From Zopfochytrium polystomum (lineage: Eukaryota > Chytridiomycota > Chytridiomycetes > Chytridiales > Chytridiaceae): a stretch of DNA of 64,000 nucleotides. The notes beneath the pieces are model-generated. The model was not told the DNA's origin and did no database searches. It worked only from the letters and a program-made list of their open reading frames with translations. Positions 53,301 to 63,197 of the stretch are shown here, one piece after another; the stretch's first letter is position 1; each line of letters starts with the position of its first letter. The position numbers were made by a program, and so were the translations under genes. The stretch covers positions 161,366 through 225,365 of the forward strand of contig JAIVFJ010000104.1 in NCBI GenBank assembly GCA_025765615.1, read 5' to 3'.

Positions 53301-54276
53301 CAGCATCAGTGTGTAAACGACCAAGCAGTGTGGTGTTTGGTCTGGAAGTGGAGTGGATAGGCGAAGCTTTCAATTTCCCAACATCACATGTCACGCAGGG
53401 AATGTCATGAATGAGGAAAAATGAATGACCAACTTTATTCAGATTTGACCAAGTACGCTTCAAAGAAGATAAAGACAGGTGACCAAATTTCTTGTGAAGA
53501 GCTCGGACTGCTTCAATGTTCTGAGGGTTTGGTAAAGGGTCTGGGTCAGTTTGACTTAAAGTTGGTGTTGCAGTTTGCAAAGGAGCAGTTTGCTGTTGCG
53601 ACTCACCTGGGGCGTCCCCCGAAGGAGTCGGCGCGTCCCTTCCAAGTTCTGCCCTGTCGAGACCAGTATGTCCCGTCAGAAGAGAAGGGTCCACAACATA
53701 GACATTCCCTGTGTCCCTGTGAGCAATGGTAAAGTCTGAACCATGTACCCGAGGATGCAATAGGGCTGTGTCTGCTGTGAAAGTCACGTTGTGACCTGTC
53801 TGCCGCACGATTTGCTGAACTGAGAGTAGAGTGTCTGAGAACTCTGGCACATAGAGCGAGTTCCTCATGATGAGAGCTCTTCCGTCAACGAACAGGGTAA
53901 AGTCGCCCACTCCAGTGGCAGTTGCAAAGCCATCAGCTGTTTTGATCTGCTGGGAGGTGGGCCGCAAGTTTGTGAAGTGCTCTTCACAAGGCGACATGGT
54001 CCTGGAAGCCCCAGAGTCAAGGATGACCTGGTGTGGGTTGCCGCCAGCAAGTCTTGCCATCAGCGCAGTCTCGTAGATGCGGCGGTAGGTGACGTTGCGG
54101 TAGAGGAAACGCCCAGATTCGTACATCACTTTGTAGCCGACGTTTGAGACAATGTTGTCAGTGATCCAGTCTGGATCCATTCTGCCGTCAAGAAGTGTAA
54201 CTGTGAGTTCCACTTCAAATTCCTCCTCCACCTCAACGGCCCTGGCATGTTCCAATTTCAAACTCCCGTGCCGCAA
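50317..54276 (-). CDS. pol: C1 Pol polyprotein: protease, integrase, RT, RNase H
   Basis: 1,319 open codons; the first 13 or so are gag read out of frame. Protease: VILDSGASRT (residues about 85-93). Pre-integrase zinc motif: HKKFGHL (about 265) and CVTCDVGK (about 297). Integrase: HTDAVPL (about 322), RCDRGEIF (about 387) and FNGLVERQVNTL (about 423) give D, D, E. An acidic Pro/Ser linker follows. RT: KPKWVFAYKF (about 807), LDVETAYLNAKL, TLYVDDILIF (about 958). RNase H: YADASYAEEDG (about 1150), LSSTEAEY (about 1192), YEDNRST (about 1225), ending ADLLTKALPAAQHAK. Every catalytic motif is intact. Length and order are typical for copia. It would normally be made as one Gag-Pol chain; the junction frameshift at about 54240 now separates it from Gag. 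Confidence 0.9.
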   Translation of the reverse strand: MRHGSLKLEHARAVEVEEEFEVELTVTLLDGRMDPDWITDNIVSNVGYKVMYESGRFLYRNVTYRRIYETALMARLAGGNPHQVILDSGASRTMSPCEEHFTNLRPTSQQIKTADGFATATGVGDFTLFVDGRALIMRNSLYVPEFSDTLLSVQQIVRQTGHNVTFTADTALLHPRVHGSDFTIAHRDTGNVYVVDPSLLTGHTGLDRAELGRDAPTPSGDAPGESQQQTAPLQTATPTLSQTDPDPLPNPQNIEAVRALHKKFGHLSLSSLKRTWSNLNKVGHSFFLIHDIPCVTCDVGKLKASPIHSTSRPNTTLLGRLHTDAVPLPARGHHGEKHWQLVVEESTRWLDIEFLNSLSDAPTRFRSTIERFEQQHGKHITSVRCDRGEIFKDGEFKTWANTRHPPIVLEPSPAFTKEFNGLVERQVNTLKDMAHCMLLESRLPHSFFVYAVRYAAYIKNRVYHSYTKKTPYEAWYGEKPNVDHIRTFGCLVIHRIPKEKRTLKHPDKGAPGIFLGYKGNTLPVVYDLKTQRISEHFHVSFHENVFPGIVRNWRQFLHDSRLKEWGPVQPTAQDFQYLSSSLHTPAMSTDPDVAHPDALSDSQEDDVPPAESQGGDLQPGMLYDASDSEPESIPDEQEIPPRERSTSPDILALPESTGEATNPPIIPREPSGLRDYLALKANLCKLRTKPSIATSPSTYSRKTLRALTARIRKLRIARGQFRELYQTLKAYTVLEPEEVTAYPTERIHQRDLPPLPASHKEAMRSPFAKYWKAAQLSEINSITSKHVWDLVARPKGRKILKPKWVFAYKFDSEGYLERFKARLVGRGYTQIFGQDYNETFSPVVRSSSIRAILAISLLFDLILAGLDVETAYLNAKLDIENFMEQPEGFEIRGADGILLVCLLRKSLYGLHQSGRQWYKTIRDFLVEIGFTQLKTDHCVFVQRHPDGKVKTIITLYVDDILIFSHTEEEIAKILSLIKSKFKISEDLNPKVAVGIQVEKIKDGIFIGQKNYTQHVLEEANYWCDDEGLLVKIKATPMSTTWIHDADSGKLPQKELEYFRSTLMQLAYLANLTRPDIAYAVNTLAQYQSAPTHSDSLALDRLLRYVRATWDHGLFYQKGDSQMTCITNATLPEVEKAAGISYPEWDEPHGYADASYAEEDGRKSRSGHVFMLCGGAITWYSKKQSVVALSSTEAEYFSLTEAIKEAIWLRMLFQELGMDLNKPTTVYEDNRSTIAIAMNPIHHGRVKHFDVRLHFIRDHLEKKEVQLIHCPTDMMIADLLTKALPAAQHAKLASLMGICSLADLQGVSVVPTLKSAQRLV

Positions 54277-55330
54277 GTGCCCTTTCTACTGAAAGGAAGT
54301 CGTCCAGAGCTGAAGTGTCTGCAAGGCGCGCAGCACCCTCAGTACTGAACTCCAGCATTTCGACGTCTTCTGCTTCAGGAGGCGGTGGTGGAGTATCCAT
54401 CCTGTAGCATTTGTGGGGAGGAGAGTCCTCAGAGGCTGTGCAAGAGGCTTGGTGGTGTTCTTTAGCGGCCACCTCACGTGCAATCTTGGCAGTCTCAGTA
54501 GCTTTCTTGGAATCAGCTGGCGTGGCCTTGGCTTCTTTGGCGTGTGCAGGCTGCTTGCCCTTGGCCTTCTTTGCAGGGCGAGCCGGCTCTGACTTCCCGT
54601 GAGGGAACTTGAGGCATTCCTCGCGAGAGTGTGAGACCCAGATTCCATGAAGGTCACAAGTAGGCTTGCCGTTGAGTGCCTCACCGATCTTGCGCTTCTT
54701 GGTTGCCGCTGAGGTCTTTGCTGAAGCAGCTGTTTCCAACTCAGGAGTGCCATGGTGAGCAGAGTGTCTGCTGTTCTTCTCTTTGCTTTGCTGGTACAGC
54801 GTGTGGCAGTTTGTCAACTCCTTGACGAGATCGCTGGTGTTGGCGTAGCCTGACAGCCCCTTGAGAAGATTTTGACGAACACCAGAGAAGATTTCATGTC
54901 CAGGCAGCGTTTCCCTTGCTTTGTGGATGATGGCAGAACGCAGGATGTTTGTCACACCCCTGCAAGTGGTGGCAGTACATTTGAAATGCTTTGGCCAATC
55001 CGTGACCAGTGTGGTCAGAGTGGTGTACCACTCCTGGACTGCCGGACCAGAGTCTCTGGGTTTTGCCAAACGACTGTAAGTCGCAAGCCACTTGTCCTGC
55101 TGTGAACCAGTGTGGTCCTGCAGGGCGTACTTGTCATTGAGCCACTTGTACCGGTCAGCGCAGTTGGTGATGTTTGCCGCATTCATGGAGCGCACATCCT
55201 CAATGCGCGAGCAGGAGTCGAGGGTAGCAACTGCCTTGTCGTGTTGGGCCTCAAGCTCCCTGTAGGTCTTGTGTTCTTGGCGTATACCAGTGTGGTACTT
55301 GTCAAGGGCAGCGTGGTGCAGACGGTACAT
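54233..55330 (-). pseudogene. gag: C1 Gag, main part
   Basis: 365 codons: helical Gag region (AALDKYHTGIRQEHKTYRELEAQHDKAVATL, given here in pieces: KYHTGIRQEHKTYREL and EAQHDKAVATLDSC), MNAANITNCADRYKWLNDKY, AWLPKHFKC-type stretch, then a Lys-rich region with CDLHGIWVSHSREECLKF, a CX2H/HX4C-like knuckle, and an acidic tail. It runs on in the pol frame in C2, but here one extra C near 54240 ends it at 54233. The frame is open upstream without an ATG to about the gag frameshift. Confidence 0.75.
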
Positions 55331-55385
55331 CTCACTGTACGCAGCCTTGGCCTCCGCTGTTGCAGAGGATTCAGGGGAGAACCAA

Positions 55386-55575
55386 TACTGGGAGGAGCAG
55401 CGCCGATGCCGACCTTGGTGCAGTGCTCGTTGAACGTACCGAAGTAATCAGGCTTGAGGAAGCTGGCAACAAGATTGTATGCCATGACCGGCTTGATGAC
55501 TTCTTCCACATGCAGTTCCCAAGCCTGGTAGCCGTAAGAAGAGAAGCGGACAGCCTTGGGGGTTGAAGAAGACAT
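55386..55575 (-). pseudogene. gag: C1 Gag N-terminus (separated by a frameshift)
   Basis: ATG at 55575 begins MSSSTPKAVRFSSYGYQ, then WELHVEEVIKPVMAYNLVAS and FNEHCTKVGIGAAPP. After the run of C near 55385 the reading moves to the frame of the main Gag part (QYWFSPESSATAEAKAAYSEM). A single missing base explains it. C2 lacks this region, so no second copy confirms the ancestral reading. Confidence 0.65.
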
Positions 55576-55780
55576 GCTAGGTAGCGGCTTGGTGGACCAG
55601 TGGACTTGTTTAGAGCGGTAGCCCTTTTCTTGTAGAGAGCCAAGAGCCCTTTGTTGCCTTAAAGTAGCTGGTGAGCCGGTGCTCACAGACAGGTTGGTCT
55701 TGTTTAGAGTCAGAAACCCTTTTCTTGTAAGAGCAGCAGGGCCCTGTTCGAGCGTACAAGTGTGGCCGACGGCTTGTAGG

Positions 55781-55788
55781 TAGCTTTG
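55781..55788 (-). promoter_or_regulatory. Primer-binding position of C1
   Basis: The bases after the 5' LTR on the minus strand are CAAAGCTACCTACAAGCC. There is no TGG start. The first 8 (CAAAGCTA) are complementary to TAGCTTTG inside the LTR (minus strand, 56852-56845), which lies about 30 bp downstream of a TATA-like AATAAAAAG. Confidence 0.4.
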
Positions 55789-57031
55789 TGATGAAATCCC
55801 ACCCAGGACTGGAGGGACTTGGTGTGTGTGGGATGAAGAGAGAGAGAGAGAGAGAGAGAGCAGTGATGATGGAAAAGGGAGAGGAGTGAGAGGATAGAGA
55901 GAGGAGAGAGGAGTGAGTGGGCAGAGATGGAAGAGAGAGCAAATGGAGGAAGAGAGATTGGCTTGTTTTGCACTGGATTCTGTCAAAGCAGCAAGGAGGG
56001 GGTTGGATTCCTTTTTTTGATCTCTGTGAGAGGTTGCTGCTTTTATACTCCTGCAGGTTGGAGCCATCAGAAAACAGAGGGAGCAGTGGGCTGCACAGAG
56101 CAGGCCACAGAAATGAGATAAAACAGGCTGAGCACAAATCCCCAGCCTGGGCTAAGTACCCATTCAGGGCTGAGTACCACCCAGTGCTGGGCATCACTCA
56201 GGGCTGGATACCAGCCAGGGCTAAGTACCAGCCTGGGCTGAGCACCACCCAGGGCTGAGTACCAGCCTGGGCTGTGCACCACCCAGGGCTAAGTACCAGC
56301 CAGGGCTGAGTACCACCTTGGGCTGAGCACTTTGTCTGGGCTGAGTACCACCAGGAACCAATTTACAGCTTGTTTGAGAAACAGTTGCTTGTAAATTGGT
56401 TTGGTTGTTTCCAAATCAGGAAGCTTGTTTGGGAAACAAGCCGCTTTTTCCTTGTTTTTAGAAATCCAATGATTGGTGCAATCTCTGGTGAGCTCAGTTT
56501 TTATCTCACTTTTAGAAATGCAGTGATTGGTGCAATCACTGATTCCTAAATGCCTGTTGCATTGCTCAGATTGCACAGCACAGCAGGAAAGCTGGAATTC
56601 CAGATCAGGAAGCGGAATTCCGGTGCAGAGAGAGGAATTCCAGATCAGGAAGCGGAAATCCGATGCAGAGCGCGGAATTCCGATGCAAAAGGGCGGAATT
56701 CCGGTGCAGAGAGCGGAATTCCGGAGCCTGGGGCAGTGGTACACTGCTTCTGCATGCTTGCTGTGCTGTGTTACATGTGCAGAGTGCGTAGTTTGCGCGT
56801 TTTTGTGCATGTTCTAATTGCATTGTTCCTACCGGTAGGATGAACAAAGCTAGAACAACAGCCGCCTTTGCCTATCTCTTTTTATTGAGAACAGATTAGC
56901 CCTTCCGAGCGCCCCATTCAAGTATTGAATCTACTGAGCCCTTCAAACACCCCATCCAATGTGATTGGATGGAGTTCTCAAAGGGATCATCAGTAACGGG
57001 CGTAGTGTACCCCGTGGGTCGAATCTCAACA
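55789..57031 (-). repeat. 5' LTR-C of C1 (1,243 bp)
   Basis: Minus strand, TGTTGAG at 57031 to CATCA at 55789. Contains the TATA-like motif, the GGAATTCC array (about 56595-56725), the CTCAGCCC array (about 56125-56350) and a GA/TC tract (about 55830-55860). Confidence 0.93.
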
Positions 57032-57252
57032 GTTCTAATTGCATTGTTCCTACCGGTAGGATGAACAAAGCTAGAGCAACAGCCGCCTTTGCCTATCTCT
57101 TTTTATTGAGAACAGATTAGCCCTTCTGAGCGCCCCATTCAAGTATTGAATCTACTGAGCCCGTCAAACACCCCATCCAATGTGATTGGATGGAGTACTC
57201 AAAGGGACCATTAGTAATGGGCGTTGTGTACCCTGTGGGTCGAATCTCAACA
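57032..57252 (-). repeat. Older LTR-C, proximal 221 bp
   Basis: TGTTGAG start at 57252 (minus); continues at 48909 beyond C1. Confidence 0.8.
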
Positions 57253-57814
57253 GGCTTCCTTGAAGGAACGTGGCACTGGTGGGGTGTGAATTGGTTCTTT
57301 AGGAAGCGCTTTTGGGGAGTGTGGTTCTGGTTTGGCTGATGCAAGGTAGAGTCGCAAGAGATGGCAAGTGATTGTTCAATTTGCAAGTGGTTTGCAAAGT
57401 CCAGTTGGTGCATCTTTGATGTTGACAATGACAGATGGTGGAAGTGGGGATTCAATGACAGGTTCTGGTTCAGTGTTGATGGATGCTGCTATGCAGTCTG
57501 CCGATGGAGCTAGGGTCTCTTCAGGTTCGTCTTCATCTTCGCCTAGGACGACAGTGAATGTGTCACACGATAGTTGTCATCGTCATTATCGTCTTCCATA
57601 TCTTGGGGAAGAGTTGGAGGTTGATCTGAGGTGTTTGTTGATGATGATGGCGGCTGGCCCCCCTGGAGTCTGGTACAGTTGCTGGCGAGTATGAGAGGAG
57701 GGAGCACCATCAGGAGGAGAGTTGGATAATCGACGGTGAGAGTCAAGTGGTGGCTTGACAAAGAAGGAGAGTTGTCAGTTTCAGGAAAATCTGTAAAATC
57801 ATGAGAGAGAGAAG

Positions 57815-58987
57815 TTAAGAAATCAGAATTAAGAGATTGAAGCTTAGCTTCGCTGCGGACAAGGCCAGGAAAGACATGCTCATGCAAGTTATAGTGGCAT
57901 GTCCGAAGAATGGTCTGTGCAGTAAGGTTGTAGCTGAGGGCAATAGACTCGCTGTCTGTATTGAAACCCAATAAGAGTCCAAGTGAGGCCCAAAGAGAGA
58001 ACTTGATCTTGTGTGAGTTTGCAGGTTCTGTGTACTCATTGTTGAGTGTGACGATGAGGCAGCCAAAAATTCCAAGGTGGCGTAGGTTGGGTTTTCAGCC
58101 TTGGTAATATTCAAATGGAATTCGACCAGTGCAAGTGTGTTGCACACAATTGCGTAGGACCAGAAGAACCGTGGAAGCTGGGCTTCAATCAGGAGACAGG
58201 AAGCAATGTGGGTGATGACCTTGATGGCACTTTCTGCAACACAATCAACCTCCTTGACATAAGGGACAGAAGGCTGGAAGACGATGGGAGGTTGGTGGTT
58301 GGTACGGTAGGCCTCAAATTGTTGAGTGTTGTCTGCCTGTACAAATAGAGTTCGACGAGTGGGGAAGAGTTGCTCTTCAAAATCAATGCAATCAATTATC
58401 CATTGAGTGACAGTGTTGACCCAAGTATAGCCTGTGGAGTAGTCGACAATAACTTCAAAGTAGTTGGAACCATCAAGAGAACGTGTACTGATCTTTCCAG
58501 TTTGTTTGGTACACAGCATCTGCAGCAGGGCAAAATCAAAGCAAGGTTTGGCCATGAGTTGTTGGTGGTGGAGCAGGAGCACCGTCGACATCACCAGACT
58601 TGAGAGTGTCGCGTACTTGCTCTCAGTGGATGTGGTCAAAACGTCAGTGCCATAGGTCGTGTGCAGTTGCTGGTGATGCGTAGGCAATGGGCTCAACTGA
58701 AATTTTCCTCTTCTCAGCTGGTTGCTGGGCTGGAATGAGATAGTAAAGGCCGTCACATTGTTCACCAATCTTGACGCCGTGTTGTTATGCAAGTGTAGCA
58801 AGATCAAGAAGAAAAACAGAATTTTGAGTGAATAGCATCTCAGCAGTTGGATCTTGGAGGACATGCGACACAGAGAGGAGCGGTTCCTTGAGTGATGGGA
58901 CATGAAGCACATTGCGGAGCACCACATCAAAACCAGGAAATGTGAGAATGACAGATCCAATTCCTTCGATGCGGCATTCATGGTCAT
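57815..58987 (-). pseudogene. D1 integrase
   Basis: DGSNYFEVIVDYSTGYTWVN holds the first Asp region, FVQADNTQQFEAYRTNHQPP the second Asp, and VDCVAESAIKVITHI the Glu, followed by LPRFFWSYAIVCNTLALVEF. The D,D,E residues are present, but Gly and Asn residues usual around them have changed. The N-terminal zinc motif is not clear. One open frame covers 390 codons; the downstream part continues in other frames. Confidence 0.7.
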
Positions 58988-59020
58988 CTGCTAGGCGGGC
59001 ATGGTGTTCGGTTCAATTTG

Positions 59021-60740
59021 TTAGTACTCAGTGAATGCTCCTGTTGTGGGATCATTGTGGGTACAGCTCCAGAATCGATCATGTATGGAAGAGAGGCTAT
59101 GCCTGTCTGTGTTGCGCTCACTGTTGCAGTGTTCACAAAGAAGTAGAAGCGAGAGGGACCGTTTATTTGAGAAGAAGAAGAAACAGAGGGCCCTCCTGTA
59201 GCAGGTTGAGGGTGAAATCCAGAGAAAGGAACAAGAGTTGCTTGCAGTACAGCCACAGTTGCTGAGGCTGAAGCATGGTTTGGTTGAGCTGGTGTGAAGT
59301 GCTGCACTTGGAGCCTGGTGGAGATGGCATCGGCTCGGCGCTGTGCAGGCAGTGCTCAGACTTGTGCGTGTGTGTGTTGGTGGCCAAGTTTGGAATCTCC
59401 GCACAGACTCGCACCCAGTGCCTTCAACTCTTCCAAGACGTCGATGGATTGAGGTAGGCTTTGGCCCCACCCTAAGGGTGACTCCTGGCTTGCAGCAGTC
59501 ACGACAGTCCCTTTCCATGTGGTGAACGTATGCCTTGTGGTAACCACACCAGTAGCATGGTCTGTCCCCACGAGGAGGGGAGCGAGAGTGTTTTTGGTTG
59601 TTGTGGATGTTGCGACCCCTGTTGTCATTGTTCCTGTCGTTGCTTCCTCGGCGATTGTTTCGTTCTGCTCGCTCAAGGTCATTGTAACCTCCTTGGATGT
59701 GGTCACTTCCGTGGCGTCTATCTTCGCACTCGTCATGGTTGTCACAGTGGTTGTTGCCCACTTGACACCAGTTGCAGTTGTTGCAGTGGTTCCTGTGGTC
59801 TTCCTCTTCATCTGCCTCAAGGGCAGTCAAGACAGCAGTAAGCTCATCCATGATATTCTGTAGATCGTTGAAGTGGGTGTCATTTCATTGTTTCGAAGTG
59901 CTGCCACAAATGGTCCAAAACTACTATGAGCTGAGCTGTGTGTCAGGTCTGTGCGCAGTTTGTGCACAAACTCATCAAGTCAGTTTTGGCCATGACCTTG
60001 GATGAATAGTCACTGAAGTCGCTGAAGTCACTCAATCTCGCACACATAAGAATTCAGATCTTGGTAACGCAAGGGGCTTTGAGTGTCTGTGCGTAGCTGC
60101 AGCCCTGACCATCCGTTTTCAAAATCATCAATCGAGCTGGATGGGCAGGCATTGTTGAATGTTCGGCGAATGGCAGCCACACAGTCTCAATAGAGGTGAA
60201 TGTTGCGGCAGAGTTCAAACAAGTGCGAGGTCTCTGGAAGCCTAATCATCAAATCTGACTGAGCTGTTTTGTTCTCCTTGATGAAGGTGGCATGCATCTT
60301 CAGCACAGCATTCATGAACTCTGATGAAGTCATGATGTGATGCTGAATCCGGTACTTGACAGTTGCTTCAACAGCCACAACTGGTCCAGCATTAGCTTAC
60401 TCAGCGACAGTTGGTACATAGAGATAGGGTTGGGTGAGAGTGTTTTCACCAGCCTTTGGCTCTGGTGTGCTGGTGCCCACCATTTCGACAGTGCAACCAG
60501 AAGCGCCATCCGTCCCACTGATCCTTGGGTAGGTAGGTGTGTGACGAAAGTATGGTTGGCCTCCTTGTTGCAGAAAGGTCTCTCAACAGGGAATAGGTTT
60601 GTCCCTGTTAGGTCCTGAATTCCCTTTTCACCAATAACCTTGATCTGAAGGTTGCTAATAAAGTCATGAATTCTGTCAGCGTCTTGCCAGTGAACCATGC
60701 CAACAAAACAGTTTAGGTTGGACGACATTGCGTTGCGCAT
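59021..60740 (-). pseudogene. D1 Gag and protease
   Basis: Gag begins near 60740 (MRNAMSSNLNCFVGM) and passes through several frames: VKYRIQHHIMTSSEFMNAVL, then an Asn/Arg/Asp-rich segment and a knuckle CYWCGYHKAYVHHMERDC with spacing CX2CX8HX4C, wider than the usual CX4H. Protease follows in another frame as LPYMIDSGAVPTMIP with an intact DSG. Stops occur throughout. Confidence 0.65.
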
Positions 60741-61570
60741 AGTGATGATTCTGTTGCAGGAGAAAACCAGTTGCTGGAAAAATTTGGAGGAGTTGCTCGA
60801 CAGTCCGGCAGTGACAAATAGTGACTCTAGGAGTTGTTTGATGCTCTACTTGATGGAGAAATGGTCCAGAGCAGACGATGTGTGTTGCACACAATGCTTG
60901 TTGCAAGCTGATTGATGGACCGAAAATTCTGGAATAGCAGGTTGGCACTGTTGAATAGCGACTGTGTGCCAAATTTCAGGCCGAGGATCGACGTTTGGTG
61001 GTGTTTTCCCTTGGGAGTGTTGGAGAACGGAATAGAGAGAACTTAGAGCAATTTGAGCCAGCAGGGGTGACTTGTCACACAAGAAAGGACAAAAATGGTG
61101 GTTGGAGGTGGTGGTTGTTCGACTTTTTCGACGCCCTTATCAAAATCTCTTGTAGCTCCTGCTGTGGACGTCATTGCAGGGCGCGTTTAAATATCAATGG
61201 AAAGAGCAGAAGCAGGAGAATACAGGTATGCAAGGGCGTCCTCTGATCGCTTCTCTCTGTTTGCGACGATGTCACTCAAAGTTGAGAAAGCGTTTTTGAC
61301 TTCGGCGATCAATCGAATTCTGTAGAAGCAACGTAGAGAGCTCTGTGATGGCTCGTTGGAAAGAGGAGATTCAGGGCTTTCAAATGCACTATAGCAGCCC
61401 GGATTGCATAACGGGGTCGGCCAGAAGAGGGCGTCGAAAATTTTGGGCCTCCCAAACGAAATGGTTTCTAAAGTTGAGCTATGCTGATTCTGTTTGTTGG
61501 AGGTGGTAGAGAGTGATTTTTTCAGAGTTAGAATCTGTGGTTGATGCAGCAGATAGCTGGCACACTGATT

Positions 61571-61806
61571 TGTAAACAGCCTCCTCTGAGTGAGTGAGTG
61601 GAAGGAGTGAATGAAGTGGAGAGTGTGTTTGTGGGTGGTCCTTCTCCCCAACCGTGGAGAGAAAGAGAAAAAACTCTGTTATGAAGTATTGGTACATGAT
61701 GATGATATACACGCTGTAATAGTTGCTAGGCAAGCGTGACTGGCACAGGGTTAAAAACCTCTCCTATATTATCTGCTTGAGCAGAGGAGGAGGAAAACTG
61801 TTGACA
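61571..61806 (-). repeat. 5' LTR-D of D1 (236 bp)
   Basis: TGTCAACAG at 61806 (minus) to CTGTTTACA at 61571. The bases after it (AATCAGTGTGCCAGC) neither start with TGG nor match a segment of the LTR, so its primer is unknown. Confidence 0.75.
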
Positions 61807-62460
61807 CTGGGTTAGCACATATTCAGGCTCCATGGACTCCCTCAGTTTTCATCAGTTACAGAGGACCACAGTTCAGATCTCAAGTCTCAACTGTCAACTG
61901 CTTATCACCCTCAGACTGATGGCTAAACAGAGAAAGAACAAACCAGACTCTGGAGCAGTATTTGAGGTGCTATGTAACCTATCAACAGATGATGATTGGC
62001 CCACCCTCCTTCCGCTGGCAGAATTTGCTCTCAACAATTCTCTCCACTCAAGCACCCAGCTATCTCTTTCTTGCACCCTATGGCTTCAATCCAAGAGAGA
62101 TCTTCTGGGACAAGAGACCTATCCAATGTCCAAGCTCCTGCTGTGGCTTCACACTTGGATAAGCTCAAGATCATCAGCACCTTCCTGGACTCCACCCTGA
62201 AGCAAGCCCAAGAAGATGCCTCAAGATTTGCCAACACTCACAGAATGGACCATGACCTTGCTGTGGGTCAGCAAGTTTGGCTTCTGAGGAAGAGAACTTG
62301 CAGACCAAAAGACCAAGCCCAAGCTAGACAACCTCAAGTTGGGACCTTCAAGATCTTGGAGCAAATCAATCCAGTCACCTTCATTCTGGATCTCTAGACA
62401 AAAGTAGTTAAAGCAGAAGTCCCAAGAATAAAGGCAGGTTAGCCACTAATACACTTTGAT
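61807..62460 (+). pseudogene. Ty3/gypsy integrase fragment
   Basis: TAYHPQTDG then a stop then TERTNQTLEQYLRCYV is the hallmark of the Ty3/gypsy integrase core with its Glu. DDWPTLLPLAEFALNNS and, farther on, HRMDHDLAVGQQVWLLRK and a GTFKILEQINPVTFILDL C-terminal segment follow. Several frames are used. No LTR or RT is attached. It is the only clear Ty3/gypsy piece in the window. Confidence 0.8.
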
Positions 62461-63197
62461 AACACCTTGGAAATTAAAGAACTGGGAATAATAACAGGGA
62501 TCCAGACCATTGGGTTTAATAAGGTTGTTTTGCGTTTGGCTGTCGCCCGTTCACTGCAGCTGCAGCGTGTGTTGAGCCATTCGCCAACCAAATGTATTCT
62601 CAACAACAGCCCTTGCACACGCACCTCACACGTGCCACCGCTGTCGGTGGTTCAGCAAATGACAAAATTCTCCCGGAGGATGCCCGATGGACGAAAAACA
62701 TCCAGCATCTCTACGGTCAGACAAAGGAGCGCGCACCTCGTAGCTACTGACTGCCGCCATAGCAATGCTTGTCGCGAGCCGCCGACGACTCCCCAGCCGT
62801 GGAAAAAACCACAACTTTGGTGCAGGGGGGGGGGTCTCGGTGGAGGGGAGTCTTAGTAGCCGTTCCCATGACAACAATATACACATCGTTCGTTCTTTTT
62901 TGCAAAAGCGATCGGCAAATATTGTTATTAATAATACCTGTCCATACCTGTCCAATACCTGCGTGCCTGCTCACCGGCCACACACCAAAACCACACGGGA
63001 CCCTCGCGCAACCCCCCCCCCCCGCGCTCGTAGCTCGTAGCAGCCGGCAGCAGGAGCCAGCCAGCCGCAGCCAGCAAGCTCCCACACCCGCCCGACCCGG
63101 CCCGCCCTGCCCCCCCACTATGGTCTTGGTGCGCCGCCAGTGTCGGGGGAATCCCCCCGCCGCCGTAGCCGTCGCCTGGGTTACCGCGCGTTCGCGT
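62461..63197. other. Transition to a GC-rich region
   Basis: GC rises from about 62750. A C13 run lies near 63009-63022. A + strand frame (62769-63623) is open, but its composition suggests chance openness in GC-rich sequence. No firm feature. Confidence 0.4.

Larger units (their letters stand above)
48910..57031 (-). mobile_element. Element C1: near-complete copia retrotransposon (8,122 bp)
   Basis: Two 1,243-bp LTRs (5' LTR 55789-57031, 3' LTR 48910-50152) differ at only a handful of positions, mostly in repeat units, indicating recent insertion. Internal order on the minus strand: primer-binding position, gag start at 55575, gag, protease, integrase, RT, RNase H (stop at 50317), 3' untranslated region, polypurine tract GCGGGGGTG. 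Two single-base indels break gag (near 55385) and the gag-pol junction (near 54240). It inserted in an older LTR-C. Confidence 0.92.
57253..61806 (-). mobile_element. Element D1: truncated copia element with 5' LTR-D
   Basis: Minus-strand element: 5' LTR-D 61571-61806, leader with no gene (about 60975-61570), gag (about 59020-60970), protease (about 59030-59080), integrase (about 57815-58990) and the linker before RT. RT, RNase H and the 3' LTR are missing; the left end is the LTR-C at 57252. Frameshifts are frequent. It is a fourth copia family, unrelated to A, B or C at the nucleotide level. Confidence 0.75.
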
